Assembly (NCBI GenBank): GCA_963669295.1
Contig: OY769938.1
Coordinates: forward strand, 4,588,001-4,652,000
Source: G963669295 sp963669295
GTDB lineage: Bacteria > Bacteroidota > Bacteroidia > Flavobacteriales_D > CALLUQ01
DNA: 64,000 nucleotides
Direction of reading: 5' to 3'
The translations under genes were made by a program, and so were the position numbers. Shown here one piece after another: positions 53,882 to 61,738 of this stretch (positions are counted from its first letter, which is position 1; each line of letters begins with the position of its first letter). The notes beneath the pieces are model-generated. The model saw only the letters and a list, made by a program, of their open reading frames with translations, made no database searches and was not told the DNA's origin.

Positions 53882-54754
53882 ATGGATCATTTGGTAATAT
53901 ATAACGGAGAATTGATGAGTGAGGCATCGCCTGTATTAGGCCCCTCTAACCGTGGGTTCAGGTATGGTGATAGCTTGTTTGAAAGCATTCGTATTGTAAA
54001 TGGAGTGCCACAATTCATGTCCAATCATTACAACCGTTTGGAAGAGGGAATGAAGGTGTTGCGCATGAAACCACCAGCATCTTTTTCTTTGTCGTACTTC
54101 GAACAGCAGCTCAAATCACTCATTCAAAAAAATGGTGTAAAAGAAGGAGGAAGAGCACGGTTAACCGTATTCCGTAATCGCGGTGGTTTTTATCAACCAC
54201 ACGACAACTCCGTATCGTTTTTGCTGGAAGCACAGCCTTATTTCGAAAATGAGTATGCCCTCAACGAAGAAGGGCTGAACATCGATATTTACCAGGACAT
54301 CAAGAAGTCGGTGAACAAACTGTCTACTTTTAAAACAGGTAGCTGCCTGCCATATATCATGGCTGGCTTACATTGTCAAGACAATAACCTCGACGAATGT
54401 TTACTTATCAGTGATAGGGGCAATATTATCGAGGCCATCAGTTCCAATATTTTTATTGTAAGCAATGGGGTGTTGTACACCCCTCCGTTGGAAGATGGAT
54501 GTGTTGGTGGTACCATGCGCATGAACATCATTAACCTGGCGCTTAGCAATAACATTAAGGTATACGAGTCGTCGTTAACACCACAAAACTTGCTGGCTGC
54601 TGATGAAATATTTCTCACCAATGCCATTAGAGGTATACAATGGGTAAGCAGCTACAAGATGAAGCGCTACTATCACAAAATTTCGAAGGAGTTGGTGGCA
54701 TTGCTCAATGCCAATGTCGCTAATTTAAAGTTGGATCTTCAGGGAAATTCGTAA
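53882..54754 (+). CDS. Class IV PLP-dependent aminotransferase
   Basis: 290 residues. Start ATG 53882 (MDHLVIYNGELM). Class IV signatures: PSNRGFRYGDSLFESIRI (about 22-39), SRALxx-like KLSTFKTGSCLPYIMAG with the catalytic Lys near 144 (KLSTFKT), and CLLISDRGNIIEAISSNIFI followed by DGCVGGTMRMN. Could be branched-chain amino acid aminotransferase-like, D-amino acid aminotransferase or aminodeoxychorismate lyase; no residues seen settle this. Its last 35 bases run over the end of the convergent YqgE gene. Confidence 0.85.
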   Translation: MDHLVIYNGELMSEASPVLGPSNRGFRYGDSLFESIRIVNGVPQFMSNHYNRLEEGMKVLRMKPPASFSLSYFEQQLKSLIQKNGVKEGGRARLTVFRNRGGFYQPHDNSVSFLLEAQPYFENEYALNEEGLNIDIYQDIKKSVNKLSTFKTGSCLPYIMAGLHCQDNNLDECLLISDRGNIIEAISSNIFIVSNGVLYTPPLEDGCVGGTMRMNIINLALSNNIKVYESSLTPQNLLAADEIFLTNAIRGIQWVSSYKMKRYYHKISKELVALLNANVANLKLDLQGNS

Positions 54755-55298
54755 GCATCTCGTACTTTTTTCCCATATTTTTCAAAATGCTTTTCCAAAG
54801 TTCCTCGTCGCTGGTATTCATAATTTCCTCGCGGTTGGTGTTGGCCACAATCCATGAGTTATCTTCCATTTCACCATGCAACTGATCGGCTTCCCAACCT
54901 GAGTAGCCAATGAAAAAACGCACTTCCGATTCGTTGATTTGCCCTGATTCGATAAGGAGCTTTAACAATTCAAAATTGCCCCCCACATATACACCATCCA
55001 ACACTTCTGTGCTGCCTTCAATGGCATCGCCATGGGTATGGAGGTAAAATACATTGTTGCCTTGCACAGGCCCGCCAACGCTTATGCGCGAAGAGAATGC
55101 AGGAAATCCTTCTACCAAATCTTGTAAGTTCAGCTCCACGTACTTGTTCAGCACAAAGCCAAACGATCCTTCTTCATTGTGTTCGCACAACAAAATAACG
55201 GTGCGTTTAAAAAAGTTGTCCAACAAAAAAGGCTCTGAAATTAATAATCGCCCCTTGGCTGGCTCTATTTGGTTGTATGTGCTCAGGTCAAAATTCAC
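54720..55298 (-). CDS. YqgE/AlgH family protein
   Basis: 192 residues, soluble. The AlgH/YqgE fold is seen in AKGRLLISEPFLLDNFFKRTVILLCEHNEEGSFGFVLNK (about 14-52), RISVGGPVQGNNVFYLHT (about 70-87) and RFFIGYSGWEADQLHGEMEDNSWIV (about 125-149). Widespread family of unknown role; no active site agreed. The last 35 bases overlap in antisense with the aminotransferase. Confidence 0.9.
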   Translation of the reverse strand: MNFDLSTYNQIEPAKGRLLISEPFLLDNFFKRTVILLCEHNEEGSFGFVLNKYVELNLQDLVEGFPAFSSRISVGGPVQGNNVFYLHTHGDAIEGSTEVLDGVYVGGNFELLKLLIESGQINESEVRFFIGYSGWEADQLHGEMEDNSWIVANTNREEIMNTSDEELWKSILKNMGKKYEMLTNFPEDPTLN

Positions 55299-55357
55299 TG
55301 TATTCTATTCGGTTTAGGCACAATGGCCGGTTAGTAGTGGTTATAAAAAGCAACGAC

Positions 55358-55942
55358 TCAGTGTAACGCAGGGCGAAACTCCAACTTCGCACAAATCTCT
55401 CCCTCCTTGTCGTTCAGCTCGTTTAATCTTTCATAAACTACGCTTTCTTCCCAATAATTCAAAGCCATAGCTACAAAAATATTGCCATGTTTGGCTTCCG
55501 AGACCCAAAGCATCTTGTAGAATTTTTTCAGTTCCTCTTCAGTCACTGCATCGGCTACTAACTTAAAACGTTCGGCGCCACGACATTCGATGATAGAGGC
55601 CAACAACATCCGATCGAGCAAGCGGTCGTCGCGTCCTGAGCGACACAAGTCAATCAGCTGCTTGATGTATAAGTCTTGTGGCATATCGTTCTTTAATACT
55701 ACTCCTCTTTTTTGCATGAGCTGATATACCATTTGAAAATGCTCCAGTTCTTCAATGGCCGTATCAATAAGCTCGGGAATAATCTCTACTCGATCGGGAC
55801 ATTTGGCAATGAAACTCATGGCCATGGCCGAGGCCTTGCGCTCACAATCGGCATGATCTTGTAAGAATGCGTTAAAGTCAGAAAGTACCACGTTGGCCCA
55901 TTCAGGGGGAGTGGTATATACAAGGTCGATGGATTTCTTCAT
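55358..55942 (-). CDS. miaE: tRNA-(ms2io6A)-hydroxylase MiaE
   Basis: 194 residues. Ferritin-like di-iron enzyme that hydroxylates 2-methylthio-N6-isopentenyl-A37 in tRNA, using O2. Iron ligand motifs are all there: DHADCERKASAMAMSF (about 29-44), EELEHFQMVYQLMQKRGV (about 65-82), ECRGAERFK (about 118), SEAKHGN (about 148). Length is typical of the short MiaE class. Divergent from pdxH. Confidence 0.92.
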   Translation of the reverse strand: MKKSIDLVYTTPPEWANVVLSDFNAFLQDHADCERKASAMAMSFIAKCPDRVEIIPELIDTAIEELEHFQMVYQLMQKRGVVLKNDMPQDLYIKQLIDLCRSGRDDRLLDRMLLASIIECRGAERFKLVADAVTEEELKKFYKMLWVSEAKHGNIFVAMALNYWEESVVYERLNELNDKEGEICAKLEFRPALH

Positions 55943-55993
55943 AGAGTGCCACGGTTAAGGCATTATTGTCAAGGAAAACTAACCAATACTTGA

Positions 55994-56001
55994 TATATTT
56001 G
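55994..56001 (+). promoter_or_regulatory. -7 box TATATTTG of pdxH
   Basis: Exact TAnnTTTG match, 48 bases before the chosen ATG at 56049. Confidence 0.55.
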
Positions 56002-56048
56002 CAAACGGTGGAATGAATATATTTTCACCATTCCTCATCGACACAAAA

Positions 56049-56699
56049 ATGGAAGAATTCAACAGCTATCTCAACTCCATCCGCCGCGACTTTGCAGGCA
56101 AACCATTAAACGAATCAGCGGTGCCAGAAAACCCTTATGCATTGTTTGAACAGTGGTTTGATGAAGCAGTAGGTACGCAAGTGTTTGATCCATATGCCAT
56201 GACACTTTCCACAGCCAATAAAGAAGGAAGGCCTTCATCGCGCACATTATACATGCGTGGGGTAAGTGCTTCGGGGTTGGTATTTTACACCAACTACAAC
56301 AGCCAGAAAGGGAAGGAAATGGCAGAGAATGAATGGGTATCGGCCTTGTTTCACTGGGGGCCACTTGAACGACAAATTAGAATAGAGGGCAGGGTTAAAA
56401 AAACCACTGCCGAAGTGTCGGATGCTTATTTTGCTTCACGGCCCCGCGAAAGTCAAATAGGAGCCTGGGCATCTACACAAAGTAGCACCCTTAACGGTAG
56501 GGAAGCATTGGAAGAGGCCATTGCCTGCTACACCCAGCAATTTGAAGGCAAAGAGGTGCCCCGGCCACCGCATTGGGGAGGGTACGAGATCAGTCCGGTA
56601 GCGTTTGAGTTTTGGCAAGGTCGTGCCAGTCGTTTGCACGATCGCATTGTGTATTCTTTGCACGATGGGCAATGGCAGATCAGTAGGAAATCGCCTTAA
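56049..56699 (+). CDS. pdxH: Pyridoxamine 5'-phosphate oxidase
   Basis: 216 residues. Makes pyridoxal 5'-phosphate from PNP or PMP using FMN and O2. Start ATG 56049 (MEEFNSYLNSIRRDF) chosen because PdxH begins close to this; another in-frame ATG at 56013 would add 12 residues. Signatures: NPYALFEQWFDEAV, AMTLSTANKEGRPSSRTLYMRG, FYTNYNSQKGKEM, ALFHWGPLERQIRIEGRV (FMN site), YFASRPRESQIGAWAS, and the C-terminal PPHWGGYEISPVAFEFWQGRASRLHDRI. Complete. Confidence 0.96.
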   Translation: MEEFNSYLNSIRRDFAGKPLNESAVPENPYALFEQWFDEAVGTQVFDPYAMTLSTANKEGRPSSRTLYMRGVSASGLVFYTNYNSQKGKEMAENEWVSALFHWGPLERQIRIEGRVKKTTAEVSDAYFASRPRESQIGAWASTQSSTLNGREALEEAIACYTQQFEGKEVPRPPHWGGYEISPVAFEFWQGRASRLHDRIVYSLHDGQWQISRKSP

Positions 56700-56700
56700 T

Positions 56701-57933
56701 ATGCCTGAGAATTTCTACTTACAGAAATATGGGTTCAAACCTTCTACGCTTACTGCTCCTATTGCTTCCAACACTGCTATCATTGTAGTTATTCCCTGCC
56801 ACAACGAACCAACACTTCATCACACGTTACAAGCACTTTGGCAATGCGATCGCCCGCAGGCAACGGTAGAAATAATTGTAGTAATTAACCACGCTGAAGA
56901 TGCCCCACCAGCCGTACAGGAGCAAAACCAAACCACGCTGGAAATGGCACAGCAATGGATTGAAGAACACCAGGATGAACAATTGCGTTTTCACCTGTTG
57001 TTGGAGGAACTTCCTCCAAAACATGCTGGGGTAGGATTGGCCCGTAAAATTGGAATGGACGAAGCAGTGGCACGTTTCCATGCCATTGAGCACGATGGTA
57101 TCATTGTTTGTTTTGATGCCGATTGCTTGTGCAGCACCAATTACCTCACCGCCATTGAAGCGCACTTTGCTGCTCACCCTAAAACGCCTGGCTGCGCCAT
57201 CCGTTATGCGCACCCGTTGGAAGGGAACAAATATCCCGCACCGGTATATGAAGGCATTGTGCAGTACGAATTGTTTTTGCGCTATTACAATCAGGCATTG
57301 CGTTATACCGGATTTCCTTTTGCATACCACACTGTTGGGTCGAGCATGGCAGTACGTGCTTCTGTTTATCAAAAGCAGGGAGGCATGAACAAACGCAAGG
57401 CAGGTGAAGACTTTTACTTTCTCAACAAAATCATTGAGCTGGGCAATTTTTCTGAGCTAAACACTGCTACAGTGATTCCTTCGCCCCGCGTATCGGATCG
57501 AGTGCCTTTCGGCACCGGCAAGGCCATTGGCGAATGGTTGACCAATGAAACGGGCATTTATACCACTTATCATCCCGATGTATTTGAAGTGTTGAAACGT
57601 TTTTTTGCGCTTGTGCCACAACTGTACAATGGCAATTTGCCCTCGTTGGAAAAGCCATTGCAGGCATTTTTGCAAGATGAAATAGAAGACAGACTACTTG
57701 AAATTAAACGGAATAGCAGTAGTGTTCAGGCATTCACACAACGATTTTTTCGGTGGTTCAATGCATTTAAAATACTAAAGTTTGTACATTTTGCCCGCGA
57801 CGAATATTATGCCAATATTCCATTGTTACAAGCGGTGAATGAATTGATGGAGCGTCAACATAAACAATTGTATAATAGTGCGCATGAAGCACTAGTAGCG
57901 TTGCGTGAACTGGAAGGACAGGGCAGCGCATAA
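56701..57933 (+). CDS. Glycosyltransferase family 2
   Basis: 410 residues, start ATG 56701 directly after the pdxH stop (one base between), so co-transcribed. GT-A fold: IIVVIPCHNEPTLHHTLQALW (about 22-42) and EIIVVINHAED, the metal-binding DxD as CFDADCLCSTNYL (about 139-151), VGSSMAVRASVY, and the acceptor-side base in KAGEDFYFLNKIIELG (about 235-250). Long C-terminal helical part. The sugar and acceptor are unknown. Confidence 0.85.
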   Translation: MPENFYLQKYGFKPSTLTAPIASNTAIIVVIPCHNEPTLHHTLQALWQCDRPQATVEIIVVINHAEDAPPAVQEQNQTTLEMAQQWIEEHQDEQLRFHLLLEELPPKHAGVGLARKIGMDEAVARFHAIEHDGIIVCFDADCLCSTNYLTAIEAHFAAHPKTPGCAIRYAHPLEGNKYPAPVYEGIVQYELFLRYYNQALRYTGFPFAYHTVGSSMAVRASVYQKQGGMNKRKAGEDFYFLNKIIELGNFSELNTATVIPSPRVSDRVPFGTGKAIGEWLTNETGIYTTYHPDVFEVLKRFFALVPQLYNGNLPSLEKPLQAFLQDEIEDRLLEIKRNSSSVQAFTQRFFRWFNAFKILKFVHFARDEYYANIPLLQAVNELMERQHKQLYNSAHEALVALRELEGQGSA

Positions 57934-57934
57934 A

Positions 57935-57987
57935 AAAACCCGACTGTCATCCTATTTGCCTTAGGCAAATCAGAACTCAGCCGGGTT
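57935..57987 (-). terminator. Terminator between convergent genes
   Basis: Outer AACCCG/CGGGTT arms with an inner ATTTGCC/GGCAAAT stem; on the minus strand it is followed by seven T, serving the bTHX gene, and it can also end the glycosyltransferase transcript. Confidence 0.75.
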
Positions 57988-58006
57988 AAATATCTGTAGG
58001 AATAAA

Positions 58007-58327
58007 TTATTCCTTGGTGTCTGCTTCTTTTGTTTCAGTAGCATCTGTCGCCTCAGTAGCTTCAGTTGTTGCTTCTACCGTAGTTTCTTCAGCTTTCTTT
58101 GCCGCAGCTGTAGCCGCTTTCTTTGCAGCTGCTGTGGTTGCTTTCTTAGCAGTAGCGGTAGTTTTCTTTGCTGCCGCTTTTTTCGCAGTAGCTTTCTTCG
58201 CGGTAGCTTTCTTCGCAGTTTTCTTCTTCGTAGGAGTTGCTGCAACTAACTTTTTGCGCTTGCGAGTTACTCCATATGATCCGGCAATTCGCTTGCCACG
58301 TTTGGTTCTGATATCTCCTTTTCCCAT
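58007..58327 (-). CDS. Ribosomal protein bTHX with histone-H1-like C-terminal extension
   Basis: 106 residues. The first 28 (MGKGDIRTKRGKRIAGSYG, VTRKRKK) are the small ribosomal subunit protein bTHX, which packs into 16S rRNA at the head of the 30S subunit. After TPTKKK come about 50 residues of KKATAKKA-type repeats rich in Lys and Ala, as in histone H1-like C-terminal domains, then a Thr/Glu/Ala/Asp-rich acidic tail (EATEATDATETKEADTKE). bTHX by itself is about 26-30 residues in Thermus. A -7 box lies upstream. Confidence 0.85.
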   Translation of the reverse strand: MGKGDIRTKRGKRIAGSYGVTRKRKKLVAATPTKKKTAKKATAKKATAKKAAAKKTTATAKKATTAAAKKAATAAAKKAEETTVEATTEATEATDATETKEADTKE

Positions 58328-58370
58328 GTTATGATAATGTATAATTAACTATTCAATGATAAATTCAGGG

Positions 58371-58378
58371 CAAATATA
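58371..58378 (-). promoter_or_regulatory. -7 box TATATTTG (minus strand) of the bTHX gene
   Basis: Exact TAnnTTTG match, 43 bases upstream of the ATG at 58327. Confidence 0.6.
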
Positions 58379-58405
58379 AAAAAAATAGGCGGAGCACGTA
58401 ATGGC

Positions 58406-59080
58406 TTATTGTTTAGCAGCATAGAACCGCTTTTCCAGCAGTTCGGCACGTTTTAACGTTTGTTTCACCCATGCAATTTGTACTTCTACTTTTTCCTCTT
58501 CACTCAATGGCCAGTCGATGTTTAATTGGCGCATGCGCTTTGTAACTTCATACAGGCATAATGCAGCCGATACAGAAATATTAAAGCTCTCCGTAAATCC
58601 AAACATAGGAATCTTTACAAAGCCGTCGGCATGTTCCATAGCGAGGTTCGATAAACCATCCATCTCGGTGCCAAACAGCAAGGCTGTTTTTTGAGTGAGA
58701 TCTAGCTCGTCGATAGTAACATCGTGCTGATGCGGAGTAGTAGCAATAACACGATAGCCACTGGCCTTTAAATGTTGAATGCATTCAAAGGTATTGTTTT
58801 CAGCAGCATTGTAATGATGAAGATTTAGCCATTTCGACGATCCTAGCGCCACATCGGGATTCACCTCGTAAGTATTGCTGTTTTCAATGATGTGTACATC
58901 TTGTACTCCAAAACAATCGCACGAACGCAACACAGCACTGGCATTGTGTGGCTGAAAAATATTTTCTAACGCTACAGTAATGTGTCGGGTACGATGAGGA
59001 ATGATGTTAGCAAACTTCTCGCACCTGTTTTCACTGATAAAGCCCAATAAAAATTCAAGCAATTCCTGTCGCATAAGCAT
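58406..59080 (-). CDS. trmH: tRNA (guanosine-18-2'-O)-methyltransferase TrmH-like
   Basis: 224 residues from ATG 59080 (ATG 59074 also possible). SpoU/SPOUT methyltransferase of the TrmH type: TVALENIFQPHNASAVLRSCDCFGVQDVHIIE (motif 1, N-x-x-A-x-x-R), ALLFGTEMDGLSNLAMEHADGFVKIPMFGFTESFNISVSAAL (motifs 2 and 3, forming the SAM knot with FGxE and the terminal S-L/F-N-x-S). It 2'-O-methylates G18 in tRNA D loops. Length and end (KQTLKRAELLEKRF) match TrmH more than rRNA-modifying paralogues. Confidence 0.88.
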   Translation of the reverse strand: MLMRQELLEFLLGFISENRCEKFANIIPHRTRHITVALENIFQPHNASAVLRSCDCFGVQDVHIIENSNTYEVNPDVALGSSKWLNLHHYNAAENNTFECIQHLKASGYRVIATTPHQHDVTIDELDLTQKTALLFGTEMDGLSNLAMEHADGFVKIPMFGFTESFNISVSAALCLYEVTKRMRQLNIDWPLSEEEKVEVQIAWVKQTLKRAELLEKRFYAAKQ

Positions 59081-59081
59081 A

Positions 59082-59110
59082 AAAAAAGTCCTTCCAGGGG
59101 GAAGGACTTC
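59082..59110 (-). terminator. Terminator after the second HU gene
   Basis: AAGTCCTTCC/GAAGGACTT hairpin with seven T on the minus strand, located between HU and the trmH ATG; trmH must have its own start or readthrough. Confidence 0.8.
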
Positions 59111-59132
59111 TCTTTTCGTTAAGTAAACAATC

Positions 59133-59405
59133 TTAGTTTACAGAGCTCTTAAGTGCAGAACCAGCTTTAAAGCTAACAGCGTTTTGAGCTGGGATAGTAA
59201 TTTCAGCACCAGTTTGTGGGTTTCTTCCTTTTCTAGCAGCTCTTTGAGAAACTTTGAAAGATCCGAATCCAACTAATGATACGTTGTCACCACCTTTAAG
59301 TGCAGCAGTGATAGCATCAGTACAAGCATTCAAAGCTCTTTCTGCGGTAGCCTTTGGTACATCAGCACCCTCAGCGATTTTGTTTACTAAATCTCCTTTG
59401 TTCAT
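59133..59405 (-). CDS. HU family DNA-binding protein
   Basis: 90 residues. Standard HU: two N-terminal helices (MNKGDLVNKIAEGADVPKATAERALNACTDAITAALKGG), the VSLVGFGSFKVSQRAARKGRNPQTGAEITIPA beta arm with the R-N-P-Q-T-G-x-x-I tip at about 60, and the C-terminal helix VSFKAGSALKSSVN. A histone-like dimeric DNA-bending protein. It lies 71 bases after a paralogue and shares the transcript direction; a terminator follows. Confidence 0.95.
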   Translation of the reverse strand: MNKGDLVNKIAEGADVPKATAERALNACTDAITAALKGGDNVSLVGFGSFKVSQRAARKGRNPQTGAEITIPAQNAVSFKAGSALKSSVN

Positions 59406-59476
59406 AATAAATAGGTTTTAGGTTTATTAAAAAAAGATTAAAGCAGATGAGTCTAAAAGACTCAAATTTGCTGTTA

Positions 59477-59749
59477 TTAGTTTACAATTCCATTAAGACC
59501 GTTTCCAGCTTTAAATTTCACTACCTTCTTAGCGGCAATCTTAATTTCAGCACCTGTTTGAGGGTTTCTTCCTTTTCGGGCAGCTCTATTGGATACTTTA
59601 AAAGAACCAAACCCTACAAGTGATACACTCTCTCCTTTTTTTAAGGCTTTTCCTGTAGCTGTAATGAACCCATCCAATGCTTTTCCAGCGTCGGCTTTTG
59701 ACAACCCCGATTCAGCTGCGATGGCTTCGATTAATTCACCTTTGTTCAT
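59477..59749 (-). CDS. HU family DNA-binding protein (paralogue)
   Basis: 90 residues, about 65-70% the same as its neighbour by eye: MNKGELIEAIAAESGLSKADAGKALDGFITATGKALKKGE, then VSLVGFGSFKVSNRAARKGRNPQTGAEIKIAA and VVKFKAGNGLNGIVN. Same R-N-P-Q-T-G arm tip. Tandem duplication of HU. Its promoter -7 box (59801-59808) lies 52 bases upstream. Confidence 0.95.
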   Translation of the reverse strand: MNKGELIEAIAAESGLSKADAGKALDGFITATGKALKKGESVSLVGFGSFKVSNRAARKGRNPQTGAEIKIAAKKVVKFKAGNGLNGIVN

Positions 59750-59800
59750 TAATGATAGTGATTACTGTTAAACAATCTGTTTGTTTCGTTGAAACGTGTA

Positions 59801-59808
59801 CAAATATA
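59801..59808 (-). promoter_or_regulatory. -7 box TATATTTG (minus strand) of the HU genes
   Basis: Exact TAnnTTTG match; CTTG on the minus strand at 59828-59831, 19 bases away, fits a -33 box with one mismatch. Confidence 0.65.
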
Positions 59809-59840
59809 GACGAATTACCATGCCTGTCAAGAGGTGTAGC

Positions 59841-59873
59841 CAAAAAAAACACCGGATTGTTAATAAATCCGGT
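59841..59873 (-). terminator. Terminator of the cupin gene
   Basis: ACCGGATT/AATCCGGT stem with a run of eight T on the minus strand. A second possible hairpin lies at 59895-59916. Confidence 0.75.
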
Positions 59874-59923
59874 ATTTTGTTAATAAATCTGGCTAAAAAC
59901 CCCTATATAACTGGGGTTGGGGG

Positions 59924-60334
59924 TTATTTTTCGTCTTTTTTAACAAAAATTCTATCCTTGCCCAAAAACTCTGGAGCCTGCACTGAGATTACCTTCATGG
60001 GTTTTTTGGAGGTAACGGTAACGCTGTGTACTTCATTTTTAGGAATGTTAATGAAATCACCAGGGCCAATTTTTTGAGTTTCTTCTCCTACGGTCATGGT
60101 GCCTTCACCTTCTAATACCAATACGCTTTCTGCATGTTTAGCATGACGGTGAGGAGCAACACCTTGCTTTACCCAAATCACAAACGAAGAAGCATGTTCG
60201 TTGGTAGAGAGTTTATGCACATGGATGTTTTCATAATCTTCTGTTAGCTGGAGGTCTTTTACAGAGGTGAAATTTTGTGCAGTACACCATCCAAAGCAAA
60301 GGGTGGCAATGAGGGAAAGGAAGAGTGTTTTCAT
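59924..60334 (-). CDS. Secreted cupin domain protein
   Basis: 136 residues with a signal peptide (about 1-19, CTAQ). A single cupin: motif 1 G-x5-H-x-H-x3-E-x-x-x-V as GVAPHRHAKHAESVLVLEGEG (about 58-78), motif 2 GPGDFINIPKNEVHSVTV (about 89-106). Metal ligands H, H, E and H are present. Periplasmic; ligand and activity unknown. Followed by its own terminator. Confidence 0.85.
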   Translation of the reverse strand: MKTLFLSLIATLCFGWCTAQNFTSVKDLQLTEDYENIHVHKLSTNEHASSFVIWVKQGVAPHRHAKHAESVLVLEGEGTMTVGEETQKIGPGDFINIPKNEVHSVTVTSKKPMKVISVQAPEFLGKDRIFVKKDEK

Positions 60335-60365
60335 GGCTATTATATATATATGGTATAAAAAGACA

Positions 60366-61322
60366 TTATTTAAAGGTACTGTTTGCAGCTATTTTAAACC
60401 CTCGTAACAAGTCTGCCACAGGCATTCTTCGCTTACCAGCTACCTGCATTTCATGCACGGTAATCCATCCATCAGTAGCCGCTACTTGCAAAGTGGTTTT
60501 ATGATCGGTAGTGATGGTGCCAGGAGTTGCAGTGTGTTTTTGCGCTGTAAAAGAAGTTTTATATAGCTTAACCATTACGGGTTGATCGTCGTTGTGCAAC
60601 TCGCTCCACGCAGCAGGGTAGGGGCTCAATCCTCGCACCATGTTATGAATGGTAGCAGCGGATTGGTTCCAGTTGATTTTGCAATGTTCCTTAAAGATTT
60701 TTGGTGCTTCTTTTACAGCATCATTCAGCAGTGTATCTTGAGGTGTAGTAGTATAGTCATCGTCGGCAATAGCTTGCACGGTTTCCAGTAGCAATGCTGC
60801 GCCTACGGTCATCAGTTCATCGTGCAAATCACCAGCAGTGGTATCGTTATCGATAGGCACTTTTGCTTGTTGGATAATATGCCCGGTATCAATTTCGTGT
60901 TGCAGGAAAAAGGTAGTAACACCCGACTCTTTTTCACCGTTGATGATGGCATGGTTGATGGGGGCTGCACCACGATAATTGGGTAACAGTGAAGCATGTA
61001 AGTTGATGGTGCCCAATGGAGGCATGTCCCACACTACTTCGGGCAGCATGCGGAAGGCCACTACTACTTGTAAATCGCATTGCAGAGCACGCAGTTCCTC
61101 CAGGAATTCTGGCGACTTTAATTTGGTAGGCTGTAAAATCGGCCATCCTTTGGTTTTGGCATATTGCTTTACTGCCGATTCGCTGATCTTATGACCGCGT
61201 CCTGCGGGTTTATCGGGAGCAGTTACTACACCAGCAATAGTGAATTTCGTAGCCAGTGCTGCTAAGGAAGCAACAGCAAAAGCGGGCGTTCCCATAAATA
61301 CCAGGCGTAAATCTTTACTCAT
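60366..61322 (-). CDS. fmt: Methionyl-tRNA formyltransferase
   Basis: 318 residues. Formylates initiator Met-tRNA using 10-formyl-THF. Signatures: LRLVFMGTPAFAVASLAAL (about 5-23), TAPDKPAGRGHK, the catalytic region GTINLHASLLPNYRGAAPINHAIINGE (about 103-129) with N, H and later D in HEIDTGHIIQQAKVP (about 140-154), then the C-terminal tRNA-binding domain. Full length. Overlaps the gene upstream by four bases. Confidence 0.96.
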   Translation of the reverse strand: MSKDLRLVFMGTPAFAVASLAALATKFTIAGVVTAPDKPAGRGHKISESAVKQYAKTKGWPILQPTKLKSPEFLEELRALQCDLQVVVAFRMLPEVVWDMPPLGTINLHASLLPNYRGAAPINHAIINGEKESGVTTFFLQHEIDTGHIIQQAKVPIDNDTTAGDLHDELMTVGAALLLETVQAIADDDYTTTPQDTLLNDAVKEAPKIFKEHCKINWNQSAATIHNMVRGLSPYPAAWSELHNDDQPVMVKLYKTSFTAQKHTATPGTITTDHKTTLQVAATDGWITVHEMQVAGKRRMPVADLLRGFKIAANSTFK

Positions 61323-61732
61323 GAAGTAGGCTTGAACGTGTAGTTTAATTTTATACTTTGATCGGGTTTGGCGGTATTGATTTTGGTAAGTTGAAGTTTA
61401 TCACCTTTTACAGTTCCTTCAAACAAAAATTCCCATCCGCTGTTTTTCAGCTCGAACTTGAGCTTACATTTCTTGAGTTTGTACTTGCCCATGGCAATGT
61501 CTTCGTGCTCTCGATTGAACCATTGCATTACCCTTTTGAAGGGCATGTCGGAGTCTACTGCAACCGCTGTCCCATCATCGTAAAATCGCAAGTATCGGGT
61601 AAGGGTAGAGTCGCTATGATGAGGTGTGGTGTATACGCCATTGGTTTTTACGGTACACGATTCACCTCCAACAAAAGCACTGCAAAGAAGCAGCATTGCA
61701 AATCCACTGATGAGAAGAAGTCGTTGCATCAT
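61319..61732 (-). CDS. Unrecognised secreted protein
   Basis: 137 residues with a signal peptide (about 1-20, SAFVG). Mature part is beta-rich (YLRFYDDGTAVAVDSDM, MGKYKLKKCKLKFELKNSGWEFLFEGTVKGDKLQLTKIN), reminiscent of small lipocalin- or META-like domains, though I cannot name one. One Cys pair (C26 and C95 by count). The stop overlaps the fmt start by four bases, so the genes are translationally coupled. Confidence 0.65.
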   Translation of the reverse strand: MMQRLLLISGFAMLLLCSAFVGGESCTVKTNGVYTTPHHSDSTLTRYLRFYDDGTAVAVDSDMPFKRVMQWFNREHEDIAMGKYKLKKCKLKFELKNSGWEFLFEGTVKGDKLQLTKINTAKPDQSIKLNYTFKPTS

Positions 61733-61738
61733 GATTTA

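Noticed and set aside
56605..56700. Longer N-terminus for the GT2 gene
   Set aside because: The extension overlaps the end of pdxH in another frame and starts at a non-ATG codon; the ATG at 56701, right after the pdxH stop, is more likely.
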